64,000 nucleotides of DNA from positions 1,075,903 through 1,139,902 of the forward strand of contig KL647311.1 of the NCBI GenBank assembly GCA_000727475.1, read 5' to 3'. The stretch is from Sarcocystis neurona. Taxonomy: Eukaryota > Apicomplexa > Conoidasida > Eucoccidiorida > Sarcocystidae. Position 1 is the first letter of the stretch; every line of letters starts with the position of its first letter. A model generated the notes under the pieces. That model ran no database searches. It saw only the letters and a list, made by a program, of their open reading frames with translations, and was not told where the DNA came from. A program made the position numbers and the translations under genes. Positions 23,201-33,956 of the stretch are shown here, in pieces.

Positions 23201-25618
23201 CGGCTGCTCCTCCGTCGTCGGTCCTGCCGCTGCTGCAACGTACGTACACCTGGTGTTCTGTCGGGACTGCTGCCGACCCCGGGCCTCCTCCGCAGCAGCA
23301 CCGGATGAAAACGAAAGCTGCTGCTGCTGCTGCAGCTCCTCCTCCTCCTGTCGCTGCTGTCGCCTCTTTTCCTGCAGCTGTTGCTCCAACTCCGTTTGCT
23401 GCTGTCTCTCGGCTGACTCTTCTTCTGCTGTAGGCAGCAGCTTCGAAGCACTTGTGCTGCTCTGTTCTCCTGCTACCCACCCAACGGCCTCACGACTGCT
23501 GGTGCTGCCCCTATTACTGCTCGAACTGGCGCTCACGCTCGCGTGTTGATTCTGCTGTCGCTGTCCCTGCCCCTCTCTCTCTTCCTTCTGCTGCTGTTGC
23601 TGTTCTTTTGAAGGGGAGGCAACGGCGAAAGACTCTGCAGTCTGCGCCAACTTCGGGAACACCAGGGGACTGTCTGCTGCTGCACCTGCTGCTGCTGTGT
23701 GTCTTCTGCCCCCTGGTGCACTCGCCTCTGCTGCTGTCTCCGTGGACGCTTGTGCGGTTGTTGGCTGCTGCTGCTGCAGCTGCGGCAAGCGCTCACTTTG
23801 CGGGCATGTCTGAGAAAACGAAGACGAAGAAGCCGCTGCAGCGGACGTTGACGCGTCTCCCGGCAGCCCCTGCAGCACTTTCTTCTCACTCGACTCTCTC
23901 CATAACAGTCCGCCCCGCACGCGTTGCTGCTGGGGCTGTTCGACTCGTTTCTGCTGCTGCTGCTGTTCGGATAGTTGCTGCTGTTGCTGCTCCTGGGCTG
24001 GCTGCTGCTGCCAGTCCTCGGGCTGCTGCGGGGGGAACGGTGTGCGGGGTCTCCTGTTTCTCTCCTCCTCGTCTTCCTCAGCTGCTGCTGTCTTTTCTGC
24101 TACCTTCTGCAGTTTCTCTGCAGCTGCTGCTTCCTCCTCCTCTCTGCAGAAAGCTGCTTCGGCTGCTTCTGAGCCAGCAGCTTCTTCTTCTGATACGGAA
24201 GAAGCTGCTTCCTCCTCTTCGTCGCTGCCGCCGCTTCTTCCTCTGCTGTTGCTGTCGCTGCTGCTCCGTCGTTTCCGGCGTCTGGTCGTTGACCCCGCAG
24301 CTCCGGAAACCTCTCGCTTCTCCTCTTCTGCTGCTTTTGTATCTCCATCGTCTCCCCTTCCCTCCGTCCTCTCCTCCTCTTCTCCTCCCGTCTCTGCTGC
24401 CTGCCTTTCACTTCTTGCTGCTTCGTCTTTCTCCAGGCGCCCACCTTGTCCGTCCCCCACACGCTCTTCTGCGTGCCGAACGCGGGGAGGTTCCTCGCTT
24501 TCGGCTCCGTCATCTTCGGAGGCCGGAAACCCCTTTTGCTGCAGACCCCCACTCCTTCGCATGCTTCCGTCTCTTCCTCGCTCTCTCCCCCCTTCCCTGC
24601 TGCTGCTCCTGCTGCTCCGGTTCTGCGCGTCCCGCTGCAGCGCCTGCGACTCCTGCTTCCGCTGTCTAGCTGCAGCAGCAGCAGCACCGCGAGGAAGAAG
24701 AATATCCTCCTTTTCTCCCTCTTCCTGGGCAAACGACTCGAGCGCCTCTTCCCCCTCTTCCTCCTCGCCTTCGTCTTCGTCCCCTTCGTCTTCTTCTTCG
24801 TCTTCTTCTTCGTCCCCTTCCGCGTCTTCTTCGTCTGCGTCCCCTTCGGCTTCTTCTTCTTCGTCTGGACCTTCTTCTGCGCGTCCGTCCTCTTCGCCGA
24901 GGTCATCCGACGTTATTTCGTCCTCTGCTGGGTCGTCTTCCTCCTCCTCCTCTTCTCCTCCTTTCGGTCCTCCTCCGTATTCGCGTTCCGGTGTATGTAC
25001 ACCCGAAATACCCCGTCGGTGCTGCCTCCGTGAGCCTCTTCCGTTCCGGTGCCGTTTCCCTTTTTCGCTCTCTTCACGCAGTTCTTCTCCCTCGTCCTTC
25101 GCTTCGCCCTCTTCGGCCTCTTCTTCTCCGCCCTCTTCGTCAGCTGTATAGACACCCGACTCTTCTTCTTCTTCGTCTTCTTCTTCTTCTTCTTCGTATT
25201 CTTCTTCTTCTTCGTGCTGAGTCTCGTAGCTCTCTTCGCCGTCCATTTCCCCTTCTTCTTCTTCTTCCTCTTCTTCATCCGCTTCTGCATCCTCTTCTTC
25301 GTCCTCCTCCTCTTCCTCCGACTGCTGCTGTCTGTCTTCTTCGTCTGTGTGTCTTTCTGCTGCTGTTCCTGCTGCTGCTTCTCCTGCCTCTTCTTCTTCC
25401 TCTTCCTCTTCTGAGTCCAGGGTCAGATCCACCACCATCCCTCCACGCGCGCCACCCGGCAAATGCTGCTGCCTCTGCTGCTGCTGTTGCAGCCGATCCT
25501 CCTCTGCCTCTGCCTTCCTTTCTGCTTCTTTCTCTTCTTCGCTCTGCTGCTGCTGCTTCTTCACGAGCTCGCGTTCCTCCTCCTCCTCGTCCTCCGCCTG
25601 CTGATTTTCTCTCTGCAT
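19821..25618 (-). CDS. acidic Glu/Gln/Ser-rich protein with SUMO-interaction-like motif (3 exons)
   Basis: A predicted 1174-residue protein from exons 22578-25618, 21920-21987 and 19821-20236. All joins agree in phase (2 then 1). Residues 1-320 are dominated by Glu/Asp runs. Within them VVDLTLDSEEEEEEEE (residues 62-77) fits the SUMO-interaction motif pattern: a hydrophobic core followed by Ser and acids, as in PIAS-type proteins. Long Gln-, Ser- and Ala-rich parts follow, then a less biased stretch near FLVEANRFLLSSPAAL. Exon 2 supplies a cluster PPKRRRRR suited to a nuclear localisation signal. The C-terminus contains SSFDSLDSLEERRKRR. I infer a nuclear, possibly SUMO-linked role. No enzymatic domain, and in particular no SP-RING, was found. 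Upstream coding exons cannot be excluded. Confidence 0.6.
20243..20770. repeat. imperfect CAG array (sense CTG of the acidic-protein gene)
   Basis: More than 500 bases of CAG runs are interrupted regularly by TCACG, TTATG, TAAGG and CCGTCAGG blocks, forming higher-order units of about 20-38 bases. The array begins a few bases upstream (in gene sense) of the acceptor at 20237, so in the transcript it is a CUG-rich array at the end of the intron. Gln/Ser/Ala-rich plus-strand frames here are repeat translations. Confidence 0.85.
20780..21919. other. intron 2 of the acidic-protein gene: CT-rich and ACATAT DNA
   Basis: The intron continues with a CT-rich tract (plus 20860-20890), then ACATAT microsatellite from 21050 to 21840. 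No exon is seen in it. It starts at the GTAAGT donor after exon 2. Confidence 0.5.
21920..21987 (-). CDS. acidic protein gene, exon 2 (68 nt)
   Basis: Bounded by the acceptor CTGAACGAGGCCTGCAG and a perfect donor GAAGAA|GTAAGT. In the phase dictated by exon 1 it reads SSDAPAARDGAAGPRPPKRR and continues with the arginine run completed by exon 3, giving a basic nuclear-localisation-like patch. A second frame is also open, but only this one links exons 1 and 3 without a stop. Confidence 0.5.
21988..22577. other. intron 1 of the acidic-protein gene
   Basis: It begins GTAAGAACG at 22577, contains (TA)n microsatellite (22370-22490), a short CTG run in sense orientation near 22095-22115, and ends in CTGCAG at 21988. 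Confidence 0.5.
22578..25618 (-). CDS. acidic protein gene, exon 1 (1013 codons)
   Basis: The longest open frame of the window. The ATG at 25618 has A at -3 and an in-frame TGA 15 bases upstream, so it is the likely start. The frame ends with GC|GTAAGA: the apparent stop TAA at 22576-22574 overlaps the donor, and splicing restores the frame into exon 2. Both strands are open because GAA/GAG runs and CAG runs lack stops in most frames. The minus frame is chosen because it has the SUMO-interaction-like motif, non-repetitive islands (SGFEVKFDWSGLSSRR) and matching splice phases. The antisense frames are Ser/Leu/Phe-rich. Confidence 0.65.
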
Positions 25619-25639
25619 CGTAGCGGGGCTTCCTCACCA

Positions 25640-26440
25640 GCGTCAACACATAAAAGACAGATTTCCCCCGCTTTTGGACGGTGCACACAGACGCTTCTTC
25701 GTCTCCTTCTCTGCCTCTTGCTCTTCTTCTCCACAGACATCGACGCTGCCTTTTCTCGTCTCTGCTGCCGCTATCTCGCTGGGCTATTCTCCTCGTCCTC
25801 ACTCTGTCCTTGCTGATACATTCCGCTTGTTGCTGTTGCTACCGATCTGCTCCTCTCGCTCCAGCTGCTTCTCCTACGTGACACACCTGACGCTCTTTGC
25901 CCTGCTGCTGCTGCTCAAAAAGTTCCCCTCCTCCTGCTGCAGCAGTTCTTTTGCGGCTGTTGCCGTGCCTGCGCTATGGCTGCTGCTGAGTAGGCCGCCG
26001 TCGGCTGCCGCAGCAGGTCTCCTGCAGCTGCTAGAGCAATTGCACGTGCTGCACCCCTCCTGCTGCTGCTCCTTTTAGAATGCCGCTGCTGCTGCCGCTG
26101 TCTTGCTGCTGTTGCTGCTGCGGGTTCGCTGCTGTCGCTCTTCTTCTACGCCTGCTGCTGCGGCGTCCCTGCCCCTGCTGCTGCGTTTCAGCCGCTGCTT
26201 TTCTGCCGCTGCTTTTCTGCCGCTGCTTTCCTGCTGCTGTCCACGTGGTGGACTCTTGTTCCGGCTGCTCTTCTGCCGCTGCTGCTTCAGCCCTTCCCGG
26301 AAAGGTAGCAGTTGGCTACAACGAGCGGAATGCCCAGCGGACAAAAGCGAGGACGGTAGGGAATAGCAAATGAGAGGAAGAAAAGGAAGTCTGCGATGAT
26401 TCGGCAGGACGAGAGGATCGAAAACATGCAACACCGCAGC
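25640..26440. other. 5' flank of the acidic-protein gene, CTG/CAG-rich
   Basis: On the minus strand this reads CAG/AGC-rich DNA. A frame at 26075-26434 codes Ser/Arg/Gln-rich sequence (EERQQRTRSSNSS) and could be an upstream exon or 5' UTR. No start and splice pair linking it to 25618 was found. Confidence 0.3.
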
Positions 26441-29400
26441 GGGGTGTCGTCAAGGAAACCCGTGCGTTAAAACTGGGAAAGAAACGCGGCACAGAAAAGA
26501 AGAGCAGAGGATGTGCAAGAAGACAGGGGGTACAAAGTCTTTCTTTGGCTGTAGTCGAAGAGCCTGACAACTGTTGTGGTGCGTCTGCTACTTCTTTCTG
26601 CCAGGGCGTGTTTGCGTGGGCCCACTCCTAGCATTCTACCTTCCTTCCTCGCGGGTTCATACACAGCTTTTCCCTGTCAAGTCCTGATAGTAAGACCGAA
26701 AAGGTGACGTCGGGGGAAGGGGCCGCAACGCAACATCCAGAGAGGGGGCAAATAGGAAAAATTGCAAGAAACTGAACACGGAAGGAAGAAATGCGGAGAA
26801 TTTCACGAAATACGGGAGAAAATCCACGAAGAACGAGTGAAGTCTCCTACACGGGAAGCAGAGGAGAAACAGCACGGCGAGAGGATACGTTGCTGTCCCC
26901 CTGCGGCGTCCACTTTTCGTGGCTTCCCGAAAAGGAGAGCTATGCAGAACAAACGCGAAAAAAGTTGCAACAGGGAGAACTACCCATGCCCTCTTCAGAA
27001 AAACTCTGTAGCTGCTGTACAACGAACATGCTGCATACACATGCGTGTTGGCACGGGACGCTGCTAACGCGTGACCGACCGCGCGGGCACAGGAATAAAG
27101 AAAGAAACCTCGAAGATGACGAATGGGCGAGAATTCATCGGGTAGTTGTTCTCTTTGCTACGTGCGCAGCTGAGTTTCGCGAAGTTCCATGCGTTACGAG
27201 GTGCTTGCCGGCCGGCCACCGCATCGGTGCGCGAGTAAACATTATGTAGCCATCAGCATGTCGGCGGTCATAAGTGAACTCCGCGAGAACGTGTGGCTTG
27301 CGTGGCCCATTTCCACCGGAAAATTTCAGAAAATTACACAACAGGAGTCAAACTGGCAGCAGGATCGAGGCATAGAGATGTGCACAAGGAGCGAGTGTCG
27401 AAACTTCCACACGAAGAGTCAAATTCGTGGCCACACATCGTCTCTCTCTTTAGTGGGCATGTGCGTAGAGAGGAAATTTCCGAAATTCGGAAAAAGAGTC
27501 AAATTCTCAGCTAGATCAACTCGGTCTCTAGCAGGCGATAGACATGCGCGCAAACAGGGAAACCCGCGGGTGTATGTCAGGCGCATACATCTTTGCGCCT
27601 GTAAAAAGTCAGCAGATGTCTACACATGCGACTGTAGATGAATATTTTACTTATCATATACATATATAGACATATCTGCACTCCTTGCCTATAGTCTACA
27701 TACATGTACCAAAAAAATGCGGTCCAGTACACTTGGGGTACGCATGTCTGCGTTAAAAAGACGTGGAGAAATATAGACACACCTGCATAATATATATCTA
27801 TGTCTGAATCAATCTATCAGTCTACCTATCAATCTACCAATCGACCTATCTATATCTGTATGTGTATACATATCTGTATATATATATATATGTAGAAGGA
27901 GAGAAACAGCGACGTGGTGTGAGATATCATACATACGAGAATCGGACACACAGAGGAGATTGGCTCTTTTCTCTATCTCTTCTTCTGTGTAATACCGTTG
28001 ACTGTGCACGGTTCCACTTCGACTCGGAAAAACCGAACGAACAAGCTCTCAACTTCAAGCAATTTGCTCTGTACACTCCCTCACTTCCAGCCGCGCGACC
28101 TCCACATAATGCCCGACCCTTCTGTTAGTACAGATACATATTTATACATATAAGCTTATGTATTTGTGTGAGTAGAGTTTTATGTGTATGGAGCACTGCT
28201 GCAAACATACACGTACAGAATATATAGACTCATTTATACATATGCAGGAGACGAATTCTCCTAGTAAACAGACGAACTACTAAACTCAAAATACACACGT
28301 GTAATATGTATATCTATGTGTGTAAATGTTTGTTTGTTGAGCGACGTATCTGCAGTATATCATACATACGCCTGAACACTAAATATATATAGATGGATAT
28401 ATGGCCACTTTTTTTCCTCCTCTCCCTCTCTCCGTATGCACATATGTAACAAAGCGCAGTAGTAGGACCCGTATGACAGCTCCTTCCATCTTTGTCAAAA
28501 TAGCGAAGGGAAACAAATTCAAAAAGTACACACGTTCCACGTTATTTTGATCCCGCGTAGAAATTCAGAAAGAGTCATCTGCAAGCAAATATTTCTGCAC
28601 GGGCCCTTCAGAATATCCTGATAAATTTCTGTGTGCATCTTTGCCTCATAGATTATCTATGTATGTACATTTGCGTATGCGTGTATCTACGTCGCCTTAT
28701 AAAAAAGAACAACTAGGCGAATGTAGGAAAATACCTGTACTAAACCTGCTGCTCTCTCCTGGCCCGCGTACCGAGGCACGTGACTATTGGGTAAATTTTC
28801 CCGTGTCTGTAAGGGTGTACTTTTTTGATATAGACGAGTATATAAACTTATAAATGTATGTAAATGCCCCTACGTGTGTACACATATATACATACATATA
28901 TTTTCGTATCTGTAGATAAATGAGACGTGCCTGTACGAGTATATATATATATATACACACATATCTATACATCTACCTCCGCAACTGTAGGCGAGACATG
29001 CATGTATGAGTGCATATATATATATATATATATACATACGTACTCACACACATGTATACGCCTACCTGAGTGTCACTACGTGAGGTGTGACAGTACGAGT
29101 AGATATATATATATATATATATACCTACCTGCATATATGTAGTTGACATATGCCTGTATATGTAAAAATGCACGTATACGCTCATAGTGTGTTCGTGGGT
29201 TTATGTACATGTATGGTTTAATTTCTTCTTTTTGCTCATATATATATATATCTAGACAATATCCGCAAACATTATACGTACGTATGTGTAATCCTAGACA
29301 GGTCCTGTGTATATGGCGACCTACGGGCACTCGAGATTGTGTGTAATATGTATAGGTAGGTGTGTCCACGTGCATCGTGCACGCCAATATATATCTACTT

Positions 29401-29830
29401 GAGTCTCACAGATACGCGGGTGCATCCTTGTACCGACGGATATACATACATAAATATATCGTCCATGTACGAAGGCATACGCACATACAAATACATTAAC
29501 ATAAGTATACGTATATATGTATATATATAAATATACAGATGTGCCTGATAACTGGATTTATATATTCACAGCGACATACACGTCAGCCTCTGTACCAGGG
29601 CACACACATACACACACCACACACACACACACACACACAAATATTGTGAGGTACACGGTGAGATGTGTGTGCCAGAAATATATATATATATATATAAGAA
29701 AATACGTAATTATATATGTGTATGTCTTCAGCAAATCATGCATACGCATGGACACATCTGCCACCTGTACCGCAGTATTTCGGTACGTACACACACATCA
29801 ACGTGCACGGTAGTGTGTGCCTTGGCGCCG
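26441..29830. other. intergenic; no gene supported
   Basis: From 26650 to 27640 lies unique DNA with plus-strand frames of 100-152 codons (26791-27249 and 27189-27641) of mixed composition but no motif. From 27650 to 29830 it is mostly ACATAT, (TA)n and (CA)n (29605-29640) microsatellite. A plus segment around 28010-28125 reads FDSEKPNEQALNFKQF and ends at TAG, which might be a small terminal exon. Confidence 0.35.
27320..27510. repeat. weak 72-80-bp triplication around GAGTCAAA
   Basis: GAAA.TTTC followed by A.AGAGTCAAA.T occurs with GAGTCAAA at 27344, 27416 and 27496. Identity is low outside these blocks. Confidence 0.35.
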
Positions 29831-31085
29831 TATATTGCAGTAGATACTAGCTGCCGCAGGAGTGTCTGAACGGCTTCTCCGTCCTCGCAGAAAGTCGCAG
29901 GCACACGCTGCTGTTGTTGCCTTTGATACTAACGCCGAGGCGCGCTCGCAGACGCAACTGCACCCTGCTGCTCCTGCGGAGACTGCCTGGTGTAGTTGCA
30001 GCTGCAGCACGGACAGAAGCAGCAGGAAGAGAAGAGCAGCAGCAGACGCAACAGCGGCGGCACACCAGCAAGGCAGCGCTAGCGCCAGTACCAGCAGGAG
30101 CAGCGCCGGCAGCGACGGGGGGTGGAGCAGTACCACTCGCAGCAGCAGAGAACAACTGCGCGTGACTAAGGGCAGAAGAGAAGAGAGTGAGCGGCTGCAG
30201 TCGGGATGACCGCATGCACACGCAAGCGCGTAGCTGCTTCATCAAGATTGTGGAGGCTCCAGTATCAACGCAGAGTAAGACTCAAGAAACACTGGTTGCT
30301 GCTGTTCATGCTGCTGTCACAGTATTACACGCGGCTGCTATCCGTGCAGGTGCTAGTGCTCCGAGGGCTGGAGCCACTGCTGCTTATGTTAGTGTTGCTG
30401 CAGTCAGCAGCAGCACAACGACTCAAGCAGCGGCAGCAGCGCGAAGAGAAGCAGGAGAGCCTTGTGCGCGCAGCAGCGGAGATGCACGCGGCAGACGCAT
30501 ACACCAGCAACACGTCGGCCGACGAGCTGCAAACCGATTCAGCAGCAGCCAACCCTGGAGGCCATACGTGCGAAACGGCAGGAGCCGCAACGCTGCAGTG
30601 TTGCACGCATGCAGCAGCAGCTGCAGGATTCCACGAATGCAGCAGCAACTGGAGTATTCCACGCATGCACTGCAGCTGCAGTATCGCACACCGCACGCAT
30701 GCAGCAGCTGCTCCAGTAGTACCTCACTCATGCAGCAGCTGCACGAGCTTCCCACGCAAGCAGCAGTCGTTGCAGCGTCTCACGCGTGCAGTAGCAGCAG
30801 ATACTCGTGTGGCGGCACGACGCCGGGTAGACAGCGGCAGCTGCAGCAGTACAGGCAGCATACAACACCACGTCATGCAGGCAGCAGTAACAAACCTCGC
30901 GGCAGCGTCAAAGGCCAGCGATCGCTGGTGCAGCCCCACGCTGCAGCAGCAGCAGCAGCAAAGTAAACGTGGCAGCGACAGGTGCTCGCAGCAGCAGGTC
31001 CGCGCAGCAGCAGGTCCACACAGCAACCGGCCTCGAGTTTGTCGTAGCAGCAGCACATGCATACAGCAGCGGTCGGATGTGTAAC
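29830..31085. repeat. imperfect CAG-rich array with higher-order GCATGCAGCAGC units
   Basis: The plus strand is rich in GCAGCAGC and GCTGCAG. Between 30600 and 30800 a degenerate unit of about 30-45 bases recurs, containing CACGCATGCAGCAGCTGCAG-like sequence. Two long plus frames (30187-30966 and 30206-31084) overlap over 700 bases in different frames, typical of stop-poor repeats rather than two genes. Confidence 0.6.
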
Positions 31086-31164
31086 AAGGCTCTTTTGTGC
31101 GCCTGTAAAATTAGAAAATTTCAACAGAACTTGCAAAGCACCATGCCCCTGTGGCTGATGCAGC

Positions 31165-31360
31165 TCGAAGTCTCTGCTGCTGCTCCCGCCCCCGCCCCCG
31201 CCCTGATGCTGCCGCGGGTGCTGCTCCTGCCACTGCTACCACCGCTACTGCTGCTATCGAGGCTGCGGCCGCTGATACCACTGCCACTGCTGCTGCTGCC
31301 GGTGCCGCTGCTACCACTGCTGCTGTTACCACTGCTGCTACCGCTGCTGCTGCTTAATAA
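31165..31360. repeat. CTG/CCACTG/CTACCA triplet array
   Basis: A run of CTG mixed with CCA and CTA triplets lies in the 3' flank of the Kelch gene. It reads Ala/Thr-rich in one plus frame and Ser/Gly-rich on the minus strand; neither is supported as a gene. Confidence 0.7.
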
Positions 31361-33639
31361 GAACTTGCGATGCCTTGTGGCACGCCAGTAAAGCAGCCGC
31401 CTGTATCTCCGAGCAACGCTGCAGCAACGCACGTCTCGCAGACGTTCTTCTACCACCTCGTGAGCAGCGATTCACAGACAAAGACCTACAGACGGGTGAT
31501 CACCTCTGCAGAATATCTACATATATATATGTATGCATGGGCATACAAAATATATCTACGTGTTCTTCCCCCTATGAGTACACATAGATAGATAGATAAC
31601 TATAAATGTGTGTGTATTCTCTACATAAGTGGAGGTTCACTGGTCTATGTGTACACGTGTCAATCTCTCCATATCGCTTCCTTACTTTTCTTTTTCATCT
31701 GGCATACTCCTCTCTATCAGCACATGTCGCTCTAAATACATACTTTTGTCCCTGCGTATACACGTACATGTACATAGATATACACACATACACAGACAAC
31801 TCTTTCTTTCTATGTATATATATATATATGTATATCTTGCACGCTCTGCATAAATTAGTACGAATGGATACTGTTCTCTTAATTACATAAAGACATACAT
31901 ATACATATATATATATATCTATATCACTCTCCCTATAATATATATATATATATATATATGTGTGCAGTATTTTCCATCCAACTAGAGGCACACACATATA
32001 CATGTATACATATATATATATATATTTCTTTCCATATATATACAGTCGCTCACCATCTCCAGATGCATACGTAATACTCTCTCTCTTCCTCCGTTTATCT
32101 CTCTATATACGTATACGTCTACCCAGTACTTTCTCTCCTTTCCTCTCCCGATTTCTCTACACATATATGTGCCCGTAGTAGTTTCTCCATGTATTTCTGT
32201 GAATAAATAGTATTGCCGCAGTACTTCCTCTCTGTCCCTTTCAACGTACATACACAAATGTACGTTATAGTCTCCCTCTTCCCCAGTCTCTCTGCGTAGA
32301 CGTTAAATGGCTACATATCTGCCTTTTTTTCTTCACATGCAGGTAGCCGCCAGTCTGCGCGACCTTCACAAAAGCGTCCATTCATATTCATGCAGGAAGA
32401 GACACGGAGAAACTACTACGTACATTTATGTGTATATATATACACACGAAGAGGCAGAGACAATACGACGCATATTTATGTATACGTAGAGATACAGGGA
32501 GAAGCAGAGACAGTATAACATATGGACCTGTACATGGTAAGCTATACACATATATATATATATATATAGTTGTACGTATGTCCTCATATGAAGAGAACAG
32601 TCGTATATGGATGTACTGATTTATGTAGAACCTGCAACGAAGGCATCAACGAGTCACCAGGGGCTCGGTTTAGCGGCGTCACTTTGCCGTGTGTCGCGCC
32701 TTTGTGCATGCGAAAGAAGCAGAGCCGTCCTGCTGCGCGTGCGCGCATGCAGAGGAACCGCTGCTGCGCCACAAACTGCTGCGGAAGGCCGGCGGGCAGC
32801 AGCACCAGCAGCAGTTCTGAGGAAGAGAAGAAGAAGAACTGCAGAGTGACCCATGAACTCGCGTTGCCGCGGCTTCTCTAATTCTGCCACGAGGGCAGCA
32901 GCAGCAGCACCAGCAGCGGGTCACCTGCGTACACGCATATATGCATGCATCCGTTCTATTACACAGTAGAGAGAGCTGTACGCACGCGTATATACATGTG
33001 TATGCACACATGTATATATATAGATGGAATTACACAAGAAACACACAATACACACATATATATGTATATATATATATGTATGTATGCGAGAGTTGCATGT
33101 CAACATACAGAGCTCGACGGAGGGGACGAAATACAAACGAGAAAATAAAATCCGCCCACCGGGGGGGAGGCGGACGGTGTGGAGTGGAAGGAGTTTCACG
33201 CCTCGAGTGCAAATACTGCGCAGGTGTCTGAAGAATTGCGGCTGCACCGCTGTATGCCACTGCTGCGCCTTCGTAACTACGTGCTGCTGCTGGCGCTACC
33301 ACCACCGCGCCGCTTGCTGCTGCTCCTTCTTGCTGCTGCTTCTTCTTCACTGCTTGCTGCTGTTTCTTCTTGGCGGCTTGCTGAGGCTGCTGTCATATGC
33401 TGCTCTCCCCTGCAGCACCGTCTGCTGGCCCTGGTCGCTACCGCTCTTGGTCCTCCTCTGTCTTCTTCTTCACTTCCTCTTCCTCTCTTCGTCATTTCTT
33501 CTGTCCTCTTCTTCTTGCCTGGTGCTCTTCTTGTAGCTGCGTGACGCACGGATAAAACTGCTGCACCCCACAACGCCGCCTGCTGCTGCTGCCGTCTTCA
33601 TTTCGTTGGTGGCTGCGGTGCTGCATCGCGGCGGTGTTT
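31361..33639. other. 3' flank of the Kelch gene
   Basis: (TA)n and ACATAT microsatellite (31500-32560, 32990-33090), short CAG runs (32790-32920) and, from 33240, CTG-rich plus-strand DNA that is CAG in the sense of the Kelch gene and probably its 3' UTR. No separate gene was found. Confidence 0.45.
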
Positions 33640-33956
33640 CTAGCGCGTTCTCCGCGCGTGTCTCGCTGCAGCGCCGTCTCCCCCGTCTCTTCGTCGGTGC
33701 GCTGGTCTGCTCCTGCCACTGTGAGGCAGCGACGAAGCGTTTTCGTCGCTTTCTTCTGCTGCTTCCGCTTGCAGCTGCATCTGCTGCTGCAGCTCTTCAA
33801 GGCGCCGCGTGCACGGCAGCAGCTCTTCGAAGCGCCTGGCAGCAGCAGCAAACGCCGCACGCTTTAGCTCCTTCTCATCCTGCTGCAGCATGGCAGCTGC
33901 TGCTGCTCCTTCTCCGCGTCCGCCTCTCCCTGTTGCGCCTGTTGCTGCCGCTGCTG
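33640..33956 (-). CDS. KLHDC4: KLHDC4 exon 14 (terminal, second half of DUF4110-like module)
   Basis: The acceptor follows TGTTCCTTGACATGTCTACGGCAG, phase 1. An Ala/Gly-rich linker leads to [17 protein letters not shown] and LEELQQQMQ, matching the KELRKxxFxxAxxRYxEL pattern of plant and fungal KLHDC4 homologs. The frame ends at TAG 33642-33640 after a Ser/Arg-rich tail. Confidence 0.8.

Noticed and set aside
23452..25151. Long plus-strand frames antisense to the acidic-protein gene
   Set aside because: They are Ser/Leu/Phe-rich translations of the complement of GAA/GAG and CAG runs; the minus frame has a motif, islands of normal composition and matching splice phases.
30187..31084. Two long plus-strand frames, possibly an Ala/Ser/Gln-rich gene
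   Set aside because: They overlap in different frames across a CAG array; there is no start context, splice pattern or domain.
25619..33639. SP-RING exons that would make the acidic protein a PIAS-type SUMO ligase
   Set aside because: I looked for a C..H..CFD and W.CP.C pattern on the minus strand upstream of 25618 and did not find it; the motif alone does not justify the name.
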